Below are positions 21,178 through 33,304 of a stretch of 64,000 bases of DNA, piece after piece (positions within the stretch are counted from its first letter, which is position 1; each line of letters opens with the position of its first letter). The notes under the pieces were generated by a model, which had not been told where the DNA came from, did not search any database, and saw only the letters and a program-made list of their open reading frames with translations. Source of the stretch: Gliomastix tumulicola. Its lineage: Eukaryota; Ascomycota; Sordariomycetes; Hypocreales; Bionectriaceae. The translations under genes were made by a program, and so were the position numbers. The stretch is taken from the NCBI GenBank assembly GCA_001599755.1, contig BCHX01000004.1, positions 2,046,001 through 2,110,000 of the forward strand. The letters run 5' to 3'.

Positions 21178-23679
21178 CTACTGCATGCAGAAGACATCCG
21201 CGCTCGCGACCGCATGCGCCGAGATATCCGTCCCCGTGTCGCTACGGCAAGTAATCACAGGGGACACAACAAGCGCGACGCGCCAGTGCTTCGCCTGCAG
21301 CTCGAGCGGGTCGACGGCGCTGGGCCAGATGTTGACCATGCTCTGGGACGTGAAGCGCGACCCGATGAGCGGGAAGCGGAAGTCAAAGGTGACGCGGGAC
21401 GTCATCATGATCTCCGAGATGTCGTACGCCTGCCGCAGGATGTCGCGGAGCTGGGCGGAGGCCTCGGCGCGGATGTTGGTTGTGGCGGTGCCGTTTGTGC
21501 CGTTGGTGCCGTTGGTGGTGGCGGTGCTTCCGGGACGGGCGCTGCAGGGACGGACGAGCATCGGGCCGAGGTTGGCGAGGATGGAGCTGACGGCGTGCTT
21601 GGTCTTGTCGGCGATGAAGTTGGGGTATTCGCGGAGGATGGACTCGACGAGCTCGGCCTGGCGGTTGAGCAGGGGCTGGCGTTCATAAGCGGGACGATCT
21701 GAGATTGAGATGATGTTAGCCGGATGCATATGGACTGACTTCAAGGGAAGGTGATAGGACTCACCCTTGACCGCCTTCAGGTCCTTCTCGAGAACCGTCA
21801 GCGCATCCGTCGACGGGATATCAGCGCCCTTCCACCCGGCAACCATCCACACCAGGTTGACGACGTAGTCCACAATGACCCTGGTGACGAGGCAGTATCG
21901 CGACAGGCTGTCCTTGAGATGGAACTCGAGGTACGACGCCGCCTCGGCGGCCGAGAGAGGCCGGTAGCTCTTGAGAAGCACCGGCCAGACGCCCGTGCCC
22001 CCGATGGAGTCCTCCGTCGGCTGGTCCGGGCTCGCGAAGCGCTCGACCCAGGCGTGGAGCGACTTGTAGAAGATGCGGATCTGCGTCTGCCACTTCTGCA
22101 CGAGGCGGTCCGTGAGCATCGCCGCCGCCGCCGACGAGGAGGGGCTGCTCGTGGGCGGGGTGAGGAGGAGGCCGTTGGTGCTGGTGGTGGCGGCGCTGCT
22201 GCTGCCCGGGAAGGAGTCTGCGCGGCCGCTGAGGCCGTTGAGGCCGTTGCGGGAGTCGCGGTAGCCCTCGAAGGCGGTGCCTGGGCGGATGGATGTCTGG
22301 GCGAGATCGGTGTTGGGGAAGCCGTAGCTACCGGGGTTCTTGTGCTGGTTGAAGAAGCCACCTCCGCCGCGAAGAGACTTCATCCCGCCGTTGAAGGAGG
22401 AGGGCGGCTGGAAGGGCATGGCGTTGTTGCTGACGGAAGCAGCGCGAGAACGCGGGCCTCCAGCACCAAAGTTGTTGCTGTTCATGCTGAATGTAGCGCC
22501 GCGAGAACGGTTATTGTAGTTGCCAGGGCCGGGACTGGCACCAGCTGTCATAGGCGTGAAGCTGTTCCGTGTAGGAGGACGGTCGAATGCAGGGACCATC
22601 GAGCGCGAGTTGACCGGCGTTCGGGGCAGATCAAACATAGGACGACCCATGACGCTGCTGGGCCTCTTCTCATCACCGTCGTCCCCGAGCAAGCCCATGG
22701 CCTTGAGCCGGCTCGTGACAGCCTCCTTGTTCGCAGGGCTCATCGGCGCAGCCTGCTCGGCCGCCGTCCTCACAAGAGCCGTCGACGACAGAGGCGTCTT
22801 GATCCCCGCGCTGCCGCTGCCGCTGCCGCTGCCACTGCTGTTGCTGTTGCTGTTGTTGTTCCCCCAGCCGCCGCAGGGGGAAGCCCTCGCCTTCTCGTCC
22901 AGGCTGGCGACGACGCCCTCCAGAGCCTGCACCACCTCGGCGTGCGTGCTCGCCTCGCAGCCCGAGAGCACCTTGCCCATGACGCCGCGCAGCTGCGCCG
23001 CCAGCCGCTCCATGTAGTCGGTGATGCCGCGGATGTCCCGCTCGTAGCGCTCGCGCCGCTCCCGCTCCGTGACGTAGTCGAGGAACAGCTTCTCGAGGCG
23101 GGCCGTCGTGTCCTCGAGCCGGTGCTTGTTGAGGATGGAGTCCTCGGTCAGGCGCTCCGCGCCGAGCTCCGTCTCCTTGAAGTCGAGCGTCATGCGCGCG
23201 TGCTGCTCGAGGAGGCCCGCGTACTCGCGCGACACGAGCCGGCTCGTCTCCTGGAGCCGCTCGCCGACCTCCTTGGCCTCGAGCGAGGCGACGCCGGGCA
23301 TGCGCCGGAGCGAGGTCTGGGTCTTGTAGATGCACTCCTGGAGTTGCTGCGCCGTGCGGAAGGCGGGCTGGAATCAACCTCTTAATCAGCATGCCGAAGA
23401 ACAAGAAGAGGAGGGATCACTAGCAGATGGACTTACGTGAGTCTCAATGATGCGCTGGATCAGCTCGAGGCGCTGGGCGCCAGTCAGAGGCTCCTTGAAG
23501 CTGATCGACAAGGTGCTGCCGCTGGGACCGTCGCCGTTTGCAGTGCCGGCCACGGAATCAGCTTCTCCCACGCCGCTCTCGCAATCAGAGGCAGCAGCAG
23601 CTGATGCGTCGCGCGCAGCCTGGCTGAAGAAGGTCGACTGACGAGGGCCGCCGTGGGCAGAGTTGTTAAGTTGCGCCAT
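21178..23679 (-). CDS. Conserved fungal protein of unknown function with N-terminal coiled coil
   Basis: Three exons, 23679-23437, 23367-21765 and 21698-21178, give 788 residues. I do not recognise a named family. Residues 1-80 are Ala/Ser-rich. About 85-260 are charged and heptad-like (VGERLQETSRLVSREYAGLLEQ, then ITDYMERLAAQLRGVMG), suggesting a coiled coil. About 265-460 are disordered, Asn/Gly/Ser-rich, with short Arg-containing words. The C-terminal 330 residues look globular: IRIFYKSLHAWVERFA, WPVLLKSYRPLSAAEAASYL, YVVNLVWMVAGW and a final DIRFPLIG-like segment ending at FCMQ. No catalytic motif is visible. The second intron (21764-21699, 66 nt) is a multiple of three without an in-frame stop, so retention would insert 22 residues. 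The splice is chosen because GTGAGT and CTCAG sites are present and the insert looks unlike protein. Confidence 0.82.
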
Positions 23680-25261
23680 CTCGAGGAGCGTTTCTAGGCG
23701 TCAAACTCGGGGCTCAGCGGCACGGGCTTGATTGAACTCCTCAGAGAGGTAGGTCTTGATGTGAGTAATTTTCCTAGGCTTTCCTGTTGGCGAGGAGAAG
23801 AAATGTCGACTGCAGGATTCCAGGAGTCAGCTGCCGGGACCAGAGAACGAGGCGCCGTTTGTATGTCTGGCTGGGGCCGAGATTGCGATCCGATCGAGGG
23901 AAGAATATCGAAGGGAGAAGGAGAGAGTTCGGAGAAGAGAACGCAGTTGCGAGGAAGAGAATGATAAGAATGTTTCTCTCGCAGAAAAGGCGCGTGCTCA
24001 TAGGAAAGGCATAAATAAAAACAACAAGAAACACAACCTCACGCAGGTCTCCTTTCCTCCGGAGGCATGCGATTCACCGAGGGGAAAAAGTAAAGAATTA
24101 ACCGAGTTATTGAGTCCTCGGCGAGGGACTAGATCTCAATGAGCTTTGATAATGTGAAGGTGATTGTGAGAATTAATATAGGGCAGATCGAAGAAGGTAT
24201 TATGTGTGTGCAAATAGGGAGTAGAAGGGGTGTTAGTAGAAAGTGAGCGCAACTCGAGGTTGGGCGAATTGAAGTTGAGGTGAGCGAAAAGCAAAGTCAG
24301 AAGAAGCACTCAAGGCGGGAACTGGAGATGGCCTGTGGAATCAGTGATGCAGTTCTGCCGGGCGGTAACGCAACTCATAGGGCAACTCATAGGGCAGGGC
24401 AGGGCACCTGATGCCCTTCCGAGCGCATCTGAGGGCAACCTGAGAAACAGCACACTAGGTTGTTTATCGCCGCATACAGACTACGGCAATGGACAGAAAT
24501 CCTGACAAGTCCTCAGCAGCCTACCAACACGATGCACGATGGATCGAGGGACACGCACCTACAACATTTGGGCGCCGTTTTGAGGCTCTTCCTAGGCTCA
24601 GATGATAGACATCACATCACCAGAAACATGCGACCATCATGCACACAGACCATCATCAATGTACACAACAGGAGCGTTGCCATTTCCTTCCGACTCCTAA
24701 ACCTAGACGCCTTTTACTAAAGAAAGGCCTAAGAGCAATCCTGTAAACGGGCTACCAACGGGGTAGCAGACCAAACCGAAATGGACCAAATCAAATCAAA
24801 ACTAGAGTAGAGTAGAAGCCTCAAAGCGACTTCTGAACATCCTACAATACATTCATCAGCTGTTCGCAAGTTTCGACTGGGCGAACTAAACCTTGCTGCG
24901 CGAGCCGATGCACGCCAGACTGAATTCGATTCGCAAACCAGGCCATGTATGTGGGAACTATAAAATCCTCCGAAGAGGGAAAACGTGAGCCTGTCTCGCA
25001 GGACAGAAAAGTGCTGAGAATGCCCAGAAACGGGCCGTGAGAGTCGTGCCACCATAAAATCAGGGCAACAGCCGCGAGCTGCAGCTGCTGCCGAGGTGGA
25101 AGAAAGGCATATAAAGTGAGGTCGATCCGCGTCTTGATGACTTCAAATTCTAGTTCAGGCGTTAGAAACTTGATAACTACCATTATTCTATCTTGGTGCT
25201 CATTACCTGATGGAGTCCTAGAAAAAGAATTTGTCGTCGTAAAAGGCCAGCATTGTTAGCT
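23680..25261. other. Intergenic region between the unknown gene and the RBM39-like gene
   Basis: About 1.6 kb. The left part is the promoter of the minus-strand unknown gene. A 12-bp direct repeat (CAACTCATAGGG) is duplicated at 24371-24394, followed by GGGCA repeats. A 113-codon ATG-initiated frame on the minus strand at 24842-25183 is the only frame with protein-like composition (separate entry). Confidence 0.55.
24842..25183 (-). CDS. Possible small ORF, 113 codons, unknown
   Basis: The frame starts at ATG 25183 and ends at TAG. Its composition is not low-complexity: it has hydrophobic and aromatic blocks (YAFLPPRQQLQLAAVALILWW, FIVPTYMAWFANRIQ) unlike the repetitive frames in other spacers. 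It lies 79 bp downstream of the RBM39-like stop on the same strand, so it could equally be 3' UTR. No family recognised. Confidence 0.25.
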   Translation of the reverse strand: MVVIKFLTPELEFEVIKTRIDLTLYAFLPPRQQLQLAAVALILWWHDSHGPFLGILSTFLSCETGSRFPSSEDFIVPTYMAWFANRIQSGVHRLAQQGLVRPVETCEQLMNVL

Positions 25262-27176
25262 TTAGACTGCTCGAGTGCGAGAGAACAGACTGCTGTAGAC
25301 AGCATCCACAACCGGAGATGCGTCGATCATTCTTCCGCCAAAGTATCTGCCGTTGAGACCTTTGATCGCGTTCTCGCCGCCCTGGACTTTGTCAAACTTG
25401 AGGTAGATGTCGCCGGCGGAGTTGGGGTCGACGGAGATGTGGACAACGTGTCCGTACTTCTTTTCGGCTTCCTGTCGAACATCATCTTCTAGTTCTTGAA
25501 CCCAATTTTCTGACGTTTCACTATTGGGGGGTTTGTTAGCACATGAGATGAGGCGAGTGAGAGCGAGAAAGGACTTACTCTGCAGGATCAAACATGTTGT
25601 GGAGGACAACACAACGGCTAGCTGTGTTGACATTCACTGGCAGAGGCTTTACCTCAGCCTTGGGCTTGAGCGTCGGGCGCTGAGCGTTGCTGTTGGTCGT
25701 GTCGTCGGTCCTAGCAAGTTTTCTCATCAGAGAGTCGCGACTATAGTTGTTAAAGTTCACACCGCCAACATCGGAATCGTCGAGGGCGCTGGCACCGCCC
25801 GATTTGTCGTTGTCTCGCCCGCCAGCGCGGTCGAAGTTGTTGGCCTGAGAGTTGCGGCCGCCGGCACCTGAGAACGATGAACCTTGGAAGTTTCCGTTTT
25901 GGTCGCGTCCAGAAAATCCGCCCATCAACTTGGCAGTGCTCTCAGGGGTGAACTTATCGTTTCCAAGTCCGACTCGGATAGATCTTCCAGCGAGATCAAA
26001 GTTGTTCATGTTCTCCAAAGCCTCCCGAGCCTGGGCGGCGTCACGGAATCTGCAAAGTGGTTAGCCACGGATGCAACGACAAGGATGGTCAAAGTGATGA
26101 TGAGAAGGGCACTTACTGGACAAAGCCATATCCACGGCTGCGGCCGGTTTCGTCGCGCTGAAGTTGGACGAACTCGAGCTCACCAAATGATTCAAAGACA
26201 GCACGCAGATCTTCCTCGTTGACGTTGAAGTGAATGTTTCCGACGTAGAGGCGATGGAAGGGGACCTGGTTGGCATGTCCGCCACTGGACTCAGTGTTAC
26301 GTGCTTGACGATTTTTCTCGGCCTCAGTGACTTGGACGATGATCGGGATGCCTTTGAGTTTCTGGCCAGTAAGCTGCAGGGCCTGAGCCACAGATTCTTC
26401 GTTTTGGAACTCAACATAACCGACACTATAGAACACAGATTGGTTAGCAAAGTGAGTGCAGATCAGTTGAAGAAGTATACGTACCCCTTGGATCGGAGGC
26501 TGACCCGGTCCTTCACAATTTGGGCTTCGACAACTTTGCCGACTTTCTCAAAGAACTCTCTTAGTTCGGAGCTTCGGAGTCGATTCGCAAGCTGCTGGCA
26601 AAAGACGGTTCGACGGTCGCGCTCGTCCTCGGTCGGCTGAGGCGTCTTGGCCTCGTCACGTGAGTTAGGACGGCCATTGTCACGGCGGTCGCGACCAAGG
26701 TCACGCGAACCACGGCGGTCGTCTCGGTCGCGACGGTCTCGACGGTCCCTGCGATCGCGGTCATCACGGGGCCGATAGTGGCGGGGAGGAGAACGGGAGC
26801 GACTTCGGCTTCGGCCGCGTCCTCCGCGGTAGTAGTCGCCGTCTCTGTTGCGGCGATGGTGGCGGCGATCATCACCTCTGCTTCGGCTTCGGCGTCTGCT
26901 GTGATGGCTGCCCGCGTCGCTGCGGGGGGTGCCTACATCAGGGGTGCCTCGGCGGCTTCGATTAGCACTTCGGTCACGGCGGTCACGTCGGTGACGGTCG
27001 CCCTCTCGATCACGGTCGCGTCGACCTCCCTCTCGATCACGGCTGCCCTCTCGGTCATCGCCACGCTCAGTGATGGACTCTTGCTCTTGGCTGCCACGGT
27101 CCTTCGATGAAGGCGGGCTTGGGTTCTTCTCTTGAGCAGTCGCATCGAGCAGAGCTTCGACGTCGAGGTTGGCCAT
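25262..27176 (-). CDS. RBM39 / CAPER-like splicing factor with RS-like domain and RRMs
   Basis: Four exons, 27176-26485, 26425-26117, 26049-25579 and 25520-25262, give 576 residues. Residues 15-185 are an Arg/Asp/Ser-rich domain with many RD and SR repeats, as in U2AF-related splicing factors. RRM1 (about 188-265) has TVFCQQLANRL and VGYVEFQ. RRM2 (about 283-360) has LYVGNIHFNV and GYGFVQF. A linker with short Gly/Asn-rich tracts follows, then a C-terminal UHM-type RRM (about 465-570) starting at VVLHNMFDPADE and containing GDIYLKF and GRYFGGRMIDAS. This order matches human RBM39 and fission yeast Rsd1, which bind SF3b and U2AF partners through the UHM. Nuclear. All three introns are phase 2 and fall in or beside RRM segments. 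Confidence 0.93.
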
Positions 27177-27863
27177 GGTGACGGCTGCAGTGGATGCCAG
27201 ACGACACTATCGATATGCGGGAAGGGAAAGGTATGGGTTGCAGGAGAGCAGTGGTTAAAGGCGAATGGGAACGAGGGGAGAAAACTCGGCGAACGTGTGA
27301 ATACGTAAAGTGTGAGGCCGGGTTTGGAGAGTTTGGGGGAGAAGAAAATCGGGGTGCAGAAGATGGTGGGGCAGCAAGATTTCCGATCATACTAGCGAGC
27401 TTACTTCAGCAGTGGCAGTGAATCATATCACGTGATCGGATGCTGCCGGGCTGAAAGCGTGCTGAGTTTGATGTGATTTTCACATGCGACTCATCCTCAC
27501 TCGTGCTGATTTAGTATTTGCGGTGATCTGTCCACTGCATCATTTAAGTTGGGCAACTCAGAATAAGGGCAAAAGTGAAGGTATAGTGAGAAATCCTGCC
27601 GGTATATGTGCACATTAAAATATATAGTTACGTCCAAGTCATTAACTACCAAAGGACAATAAGCCTCTAGAGTGTCCACCTAGAGCTCTCCGGCTCTCCA
27701 CGATGATTATATGCTCTCTCCATGTCTCTCTCCCCGCCAGAAACTTCCTGACAATAACGGCATCCTGCATCGTTTCGTACAATTAAATGGGTACTGTGCT
27801 TGAACATGAGCAGTCGAGAAGTGAAGTTCGAGGTAATTTGATGCTTGGTATGGCCAGCTGACC
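27177..27863. other. Intergenic region, RBM39-like promoter
   Basis: The 687 bp hold the promoter of the RBM39-like gene and the 3' flank of the fatty acid hydroxylase. No gene seen. Confidence 0.6.
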
Positions 27864-29064
27864 TCACTGGTCCTTGGTGATGGGCTTCAGGGTCGTTCCG
27901 AAGATATCGTCCCAGAACTTGCTGGTGACGCCGAACCCGAGCTCGTAGTCGAAATAATGGTGCTGTAGGTGATACTTCTTGAGCTGCTTGTACCACAGGG
28001 GGAGGTTCTCGTGGTGGAGGAAGTAGTGAGTCAGGTCGTAGCAGATGTAGCCGAAGACACCGCCACAGTAGGCAGCCACCGCAGCATGCCAGTGCCAGAA
28101 GATCAGGCTGTGGGCGAACTTCCAGAATGGGGCAGCAAGCACGACGAAGAGAGTGGGTGGCATGACCAGGCGATACTTGTCCATGGGCAGGTAGTGATGG
28201 ATGCCATGGAGGAGGAAGTGCAACGTGATGCCCACTCGGTTGTCAGGAAGATAGCTGTGTAGTCCATTAGTACCATGTTCGTCGCCAAGAGTGCATCGGT
28301 TTATGAACTTACTAGTCGAGATGAAACAGGAAACGGTGCAGGATGTATTCGATGAGTGTCCAGAAGAATAAGCCGAACACCCAGTAAGCGGCAACCTCGA
28401 AGCCATTTGACAGGCCAGTGCTGGCGACATACGTGCCATACATGACACATGGGACCCAGAGAGTCGGGACCACCCACCATGGGGTCAAAGACAGCGGCTC
28501 AAGGAAGTTGCCGACGAGAGGCGCCGACTTGCCGCCCTTGTAGTGTCGCGGGCGATGGACCTGGTCCAGGTAGAACTCCTTGCTGAAGCCACCGAACCAG
28601 AGCTGGAGAAGCAACGGCTTATTCAGGTCGAGGAACTTGTGCTTCTTGTAATCTGCGCCGTAGTCTGTGTCCTTGCTAAGGTCGTCGGCGCTAGACATGC
28701 CGGTGCGTGGGTGGACGTATTCGCCGTTCTGTCCTCCATTGGCAACAGTGCCGTTGGTCATTCCCGCGGTACCATTCGTTGCCGCCCCATTCGAGCCGAC
28801 CTTTCCAGAGGTAAGGAAGCCCACAAGGGACTCATCTAGAACATCGTATGCGGATTCGGAGTGGACATGGGAATCATGGTCCTTGAGGATGTCCTCGACA
28901 TCCTTTCCAGCGTATTCGAGCAGCAGGTCGCCACCACCGGGGTGGTCGTCGGCAAACTCGGTCAGGTCATAGACCTTGCCTTTATACGTGACGTAGCATG
29001 ATTCGGACGTGCTATGCGACTCGACTTCTTCGCGGGTAAAGCTTGGCAGCGTTCGTCCAGGCAT
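27864..29064 (-). CDS. scs7: Fatty acid 2-hydroxylase (ceramide hydroxylase), cytochrome b5 fusion
   Basis: Adds the 2-hydroxyl to the very-long-chain fatty acid of sphingolipids in the ER. Two exons, 29064-28313 and 28254-27864, give 380 residues. The N-terminal cytochrome b5 domain (about residues 7-80) has the heme histidine in DDHPGGGD (His41) and the second in DHDSHVH. A Gly/Asn/Thr-rich linker (about 92-116) follows. The C-terminal sterol-desaturase/hydroxylase domain has membrane segments and the di-iron histidine boxes LHRFLFH, HGIHHYLP, HYFLHH and YHLQHHYFD. The start MPGRTL is preferred because it opens directly on the b5 domain and the frame upstream has no ATG. The intron lies inside the first histidine box. 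The gene is divergent from het-C. Confidence 0.95.
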
Positions 29065-30463
29065 GGTGTTGAAGCTGGAGATGCCAGGCAAGCTCGGATG
29101 GCGCGGGTTGCAGGTCGGTGTGGGTTGAGTGCAAGCACAAGAAGCTGCAGTGGACGGCCGGCGTGTCAGGAGCGTTCTGGTGTCAAATGCAATGAAACGA
29201 AACAGCAGAACGAGAAGGTAGAAAGAAAGTCGGGATTTAAACAAGCTGGATTGGGTGGACGGGAATCATGCACATGCGAGATTGATCGACCTGTACGGTA
29301 AAAGGAGGTGGGAAAAAAGCTGTTCTTCATTTCAGTCCCACTAGTACGGGGAAGGACCTAGACGACACCTCTAGTGTGATATGTTTTATATGGAGCCCTA
29401 TGTATCTTGAAGTACTTCCAAGTCCCACCACGGCCTCTCGCGGGACACCGAACCGTTAGGCTACCCGGATCCAATTACAGGTTGTCACACCACAAATGCC
29501 CGTGGCGTGACGAATAACCTCACACTTCCGGGTACGACAATCGAGTTTGTTATGATGTAAGTCCATTTACGGTGATGCCTCTTCCATCAGTAGTTGCTTG
29601 TCCGAGCAGGCACTCGCATTTCCCAGCACCAACTAGACTGCCGCGGCATGTGAACGGCACTGAAGTCCCACTAAGGGTCCTGATTGATGTGTCCGCCTTG
29701 TGGTAAACATCATGGTGGCATTCTCAGCCACTGAATAAAGTGGGTGATTCAGCGGCAGAAGTGTGGCTGAGCATTGTAGGTATCTGAGATGGGGGAGTCA
29801 TGACAGCGGCCATGATGGAATTGTCAACAGAGTCGCTTGGATATCTTGGGCTGTACAAAAAACGAAACGACGAAACAGAGAATATTAGCAGAAGCAACTT
29901 TTCTGTCAATTCCGTCAAGAGGCGAGAATGAAGGCCTCTGTGCTAGATGCTTGGAGCTGAGCTCATCAGCGCACCGGTTCTGTTTAGCTACTAGCTAGCT
30001 CTCTCTGGAGGTTTATTAGGAAGTTATAATACCTAAGTAATAGCAGTACTGTATAGGCGCCGCCATTATCACATGGCGCTTCCACTGCCAAGTTCCGGGT
30101 TTCGTGCCGGTGCCGGAACACTGCCTCTAATTTTCTTCCAGTTTTTGTCTTGGCCGCGTGTCGTCATACAGGCTTCACAGACCAGCTGCATCGTGGGCCT
30201 AGCGACCTTCTGGGGAGCCAAAATAAGTCAACAATCGCAACCCTGACGGGAGGCTTTAACCTGCGCCGCACTACCTACTTACGTCCCTGGTCGCTTTCTT
30301 TCCAACGTCAGCACGGAAAGGTCTTTATCTACGCTCTTCGTCCTGTCCTTACCGTGTCGAAGCTTCATTCCAACATTTCACGCATCTCTGCAGTAATAGT
30401 AATCTCCAGCGACAACAGCGCACTGCCTGCACTGCATACGATAGGGCTGCATCTCGATTCGTG
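29065..30463. other. Divergent intergenic region, scs7 to het-C
   Basis: About 1.4 kb without a supported gene. The last 300 bp are C/T-rich and probably the het-C leader. No RNA gene recognised. Confidence 0.6.
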
Positions 30464-32985
30464 ATGGCGTCACTTGGCTGGTCGCGGGGTAGCCTCCTCC
30501 TCACCCTGGCCATCTGCCTCGTGCTGCTCCCTGGACGAGCGCACGCGTTTGGTGCTGGCAATATCCCTTCAATCGCGCAGGTAAGACCGAAATATCCTAC
30601 CAAGTTTTATCACCCCGCTCCCCTCTTCAATTGAGCTGGGCTTGGCTGACCCGATGCTGTCTCTAATGTAGGTGGAGGGGCACAATTGGCGACATGGCGG
30701 TACGTATTTCTTCGCTCCCTCGCGCTCGAGCACCGACAGGGCAGCTCATTCTAACTGCCTATTACTGCACAGACATCGAAGATACCCTGGCGACCATCGC
30801 CTTCCTCCACGGCAAGAAATGGTCCTCCATGCTCATCAAGCGAGTCTACTTCGGCAACTTCCTCCGTGACTATTCCCAGGCCCTCGACGTCGGCACCCTC
30901 AAGTCCTGCAATGCCGACACCATCCGCATCCTCGTCTGGGTCCTGTCCTTCATGGCATTCGGATACGCGACCGAGGAGTTCGAGGTCACCAGCGACAGGC
31001 TCGGAACATATCGTCCGGAGGAGCACATTGACAACCCTCTCGGGTACGCCGAAGGCACCGATGCCCGCCAGTTCGATTCTCGTCTGAGAGGCCCTGTTGA
31101 TCCTGTGGAGGTCGAGATCGATATGCGCACGGGTATGAAGAACTACATTGCCAACGAGTCGGGTCGCTGGGCGACGAGCGCCGGCTATCTCAGGTTCAGC
31201 TTCGCGCGCAGCATCCACTACGGCAGGCTTTACACCAGCGGCGCCAACGGCAAGGGCAAAGAGGACGATCTCTGCGAGGCTCTCCGGTGCCTTGGCCAGG
31301 CGTTGCACTGTCTCGAGGACTTCAGCGCCCACAGCAACTACTGCGAGTTGGCACTCCGAGAGCTCGGGTTCCGCAATGTCTTTCCCCATGTTGGATCCCA
31401 AACCGAGATCAACGTTCATGGGAAGAGGATCTACCCGCTCGTCACTGGTACTGTAAGTCAAGACCACTGACCTTTAAACACAAACCCAGAATCTCACAGA
31501 AGCCCCTAGTTTGGAGAAGTCGACTTCCTCCACTCCGTGATTGGAGAAGCAACCGATCACTTCACACAGTCCGAAGTCGATGAGGTCGATATTGCCCTAA
31601 AGAACTGCGAGCAGGGCTCTAGCAGCAACCGGGGCGGTGGTGGTGATGGCTCGAGAGGCCTTCTGGACTTCGGCAGCTCCTCTAGCGGAGGCGACTTCAT
31701 TTCTCTCGTCGCGAAGCTCCCCGGCGTCGGAGACGGGTTTGCCGCCCAGGCCCGCGATCTCAAGTCGCAGTCTGAGGCCCAGGAGCGTGAGAACCGCGCC
31801 CGAGCGAACAACCCCGCGGCACCGGGTAACCCCAACCAGATCCCCGGCATGAGCCCCGACTTCGACCCGGTCAAGACGGCTGCCAGGATCTACCCCATTC
31901 TGCAGTTCCGCGACAAGATCGTCAAGGCCATCAGCCGCGGAATCGCGAAGGTCCCCGGCCTCGAGAAGCTCCTCGACCACATTAGCGAAACGCTCACGGC
32001 TTTCATTATGGGCCTCCTCGCCCCGTTCATCCGGCCCATCATCAAGGCCGTCTCCAAGACTCTCAAGGACGGCTCGTCTGGCATCATCAGCGCCAGCGCC
32101 CGGTCACAGCTCGAGCCCTGGGACAACCCGCGCTGCTCCGATCCCACCCACAGCATGCTGTCCAAGGACCACTTCACCAACGTCCTGAACCCCCTGGCTG
32201 GACGAATCGCGGTCACCATCCTCCAGTATACCGTCCCTCGTATCCTGTACGCCTGGGAGAATACTGGTGTTCCCGTGGACGAAGTCGTCAACGACATCCT
32301 CCGGTCGTTCCACCACCCTGCCCTCCGCAACGAGAGCATTGAGATCCAGCGGGACATGTTCAAGACCGTGAAGAAGTGGGTCGATGAGCACCCCCGTCGC
32401 CACGATATCGACTCTGTTCTGTCATCCGAGTCGGTGAAGAAGGGAAAGAACCACGTCCTGCACAAGGGACAGGGCAGCAACACCCGAGGTGGAGACGGCC
32501 ACGGCCACTCCCACGGCGCGTTCGAGCAGCTCGGCGGGCACGGGAAGACGACCGGCGGTCTCTGGAGCCAGGTTCGCACACGCGATCTCGACGCCATGGA
32601 AGGCCGGGACGGCGACCCTTCTTCTGGCTATCTCTCCTCGGCTCCCGCCCCGCCGCAGCCGCAGTTCAACTACGGCTCGAATCCGGGCTACCAGTCTCAG
32701 TCCGGGTACAACGCCCCGGCTCCGGATCCCGGTCCGTACTCGTCCGGGTATGGGCCTGGTCCGGGTGGACCTCCACAGCACTACGGCGGCGGGTATGGCT
32801 ACTCCCAGCCGCCGGCCCCGAGCTATGGATATGGTCAAGGTCCTCCTCCCCCTCAGGGATACGGTGGTCCCCCGCCTCCGCCTCAGGGGGGCAGCGCTCA
32901 GTCCTACTATGATTCCGCCTCGGGAGGTGGTCAGCAGCAGGGCTGGGGTCAGTATCCGGCACAGCAACATCATCGACGGTACTAG
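30464..32985 (+). CDS. het-C: HET-C family protein (heterokaryon incompatibility protein Het-C)
   Basis: Four exons, 30464-30580, 30672-30699, 30773-31452 and 31510-32985, give 766 residues. The first 28 residues form a signal peptide (hydrophobic core then AHA). The conserved Het-C region starts at VEGHNWRHGDIEDTL and continues through WSSMLIKRVYFGNFLRDYSQALDVG, HCLEDFSAHSNYCEL and FGEVDFLHSVIGEA. A variable Gly/Ser-rich insert (about residues 292-310) follows; allelic specificity in Neurospora HET-C maps to an indel in the equivalent part. The C-terminal 130 residues are Gly/Pro/Tyr/Gln-rich. Exon 2 has only 28 nt but carries conserved residues, so it is real. In Neurospora het-c acts with the adjacent HET-domain gene pin-c; here the neighbours are scs7 and a PP2C, so an allorecognition role is uncertain. 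Many fungi keep Het-C without incompatibility. Confidence 0.95.
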
Positions 32986-33304
32986 ATGAGGTCTATCACC
33001 AAACGACGGAACAAAGGATAATGCAATTGCTGTATGTTGACGGCTGTGCTTGTGTCACACAAGGAAAGAGAGTTGATGTCCATGCTGCGGTTCGTATATA
33101 GTTGTTAATATTTACTTAGTAGGCTGATTCTCTGCCTCTCTGATATAGTGACATGAGCATACTGTCTGTCTTATCTTGTATGAATCCAGGCACAGTCCCA
33201 TTCCACACGGAAACGCCTTTTGCTGCCCGAAATCCGTCACGCTGTGCTATACAAAATATGCAAAAAATATTCTCCGGGAGAAGGTGAGGCTTTCCCATCT
33301 TCGT
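32986..33304. other. Convergent 3' spacer between het-C and the PP2C gene
   Basis: A 319-bp AT-richer stretch between two 3' ends. Nothing else seen. Confidence 0.6.

Noticed and set aside
21751..23385. 544-codon plus-strand frame opposite the unknown 788-residue gene
   Set aside because: An antisense shadow: an Arg/Ala/Val-rich translation with no folds, in a GC-rich region.
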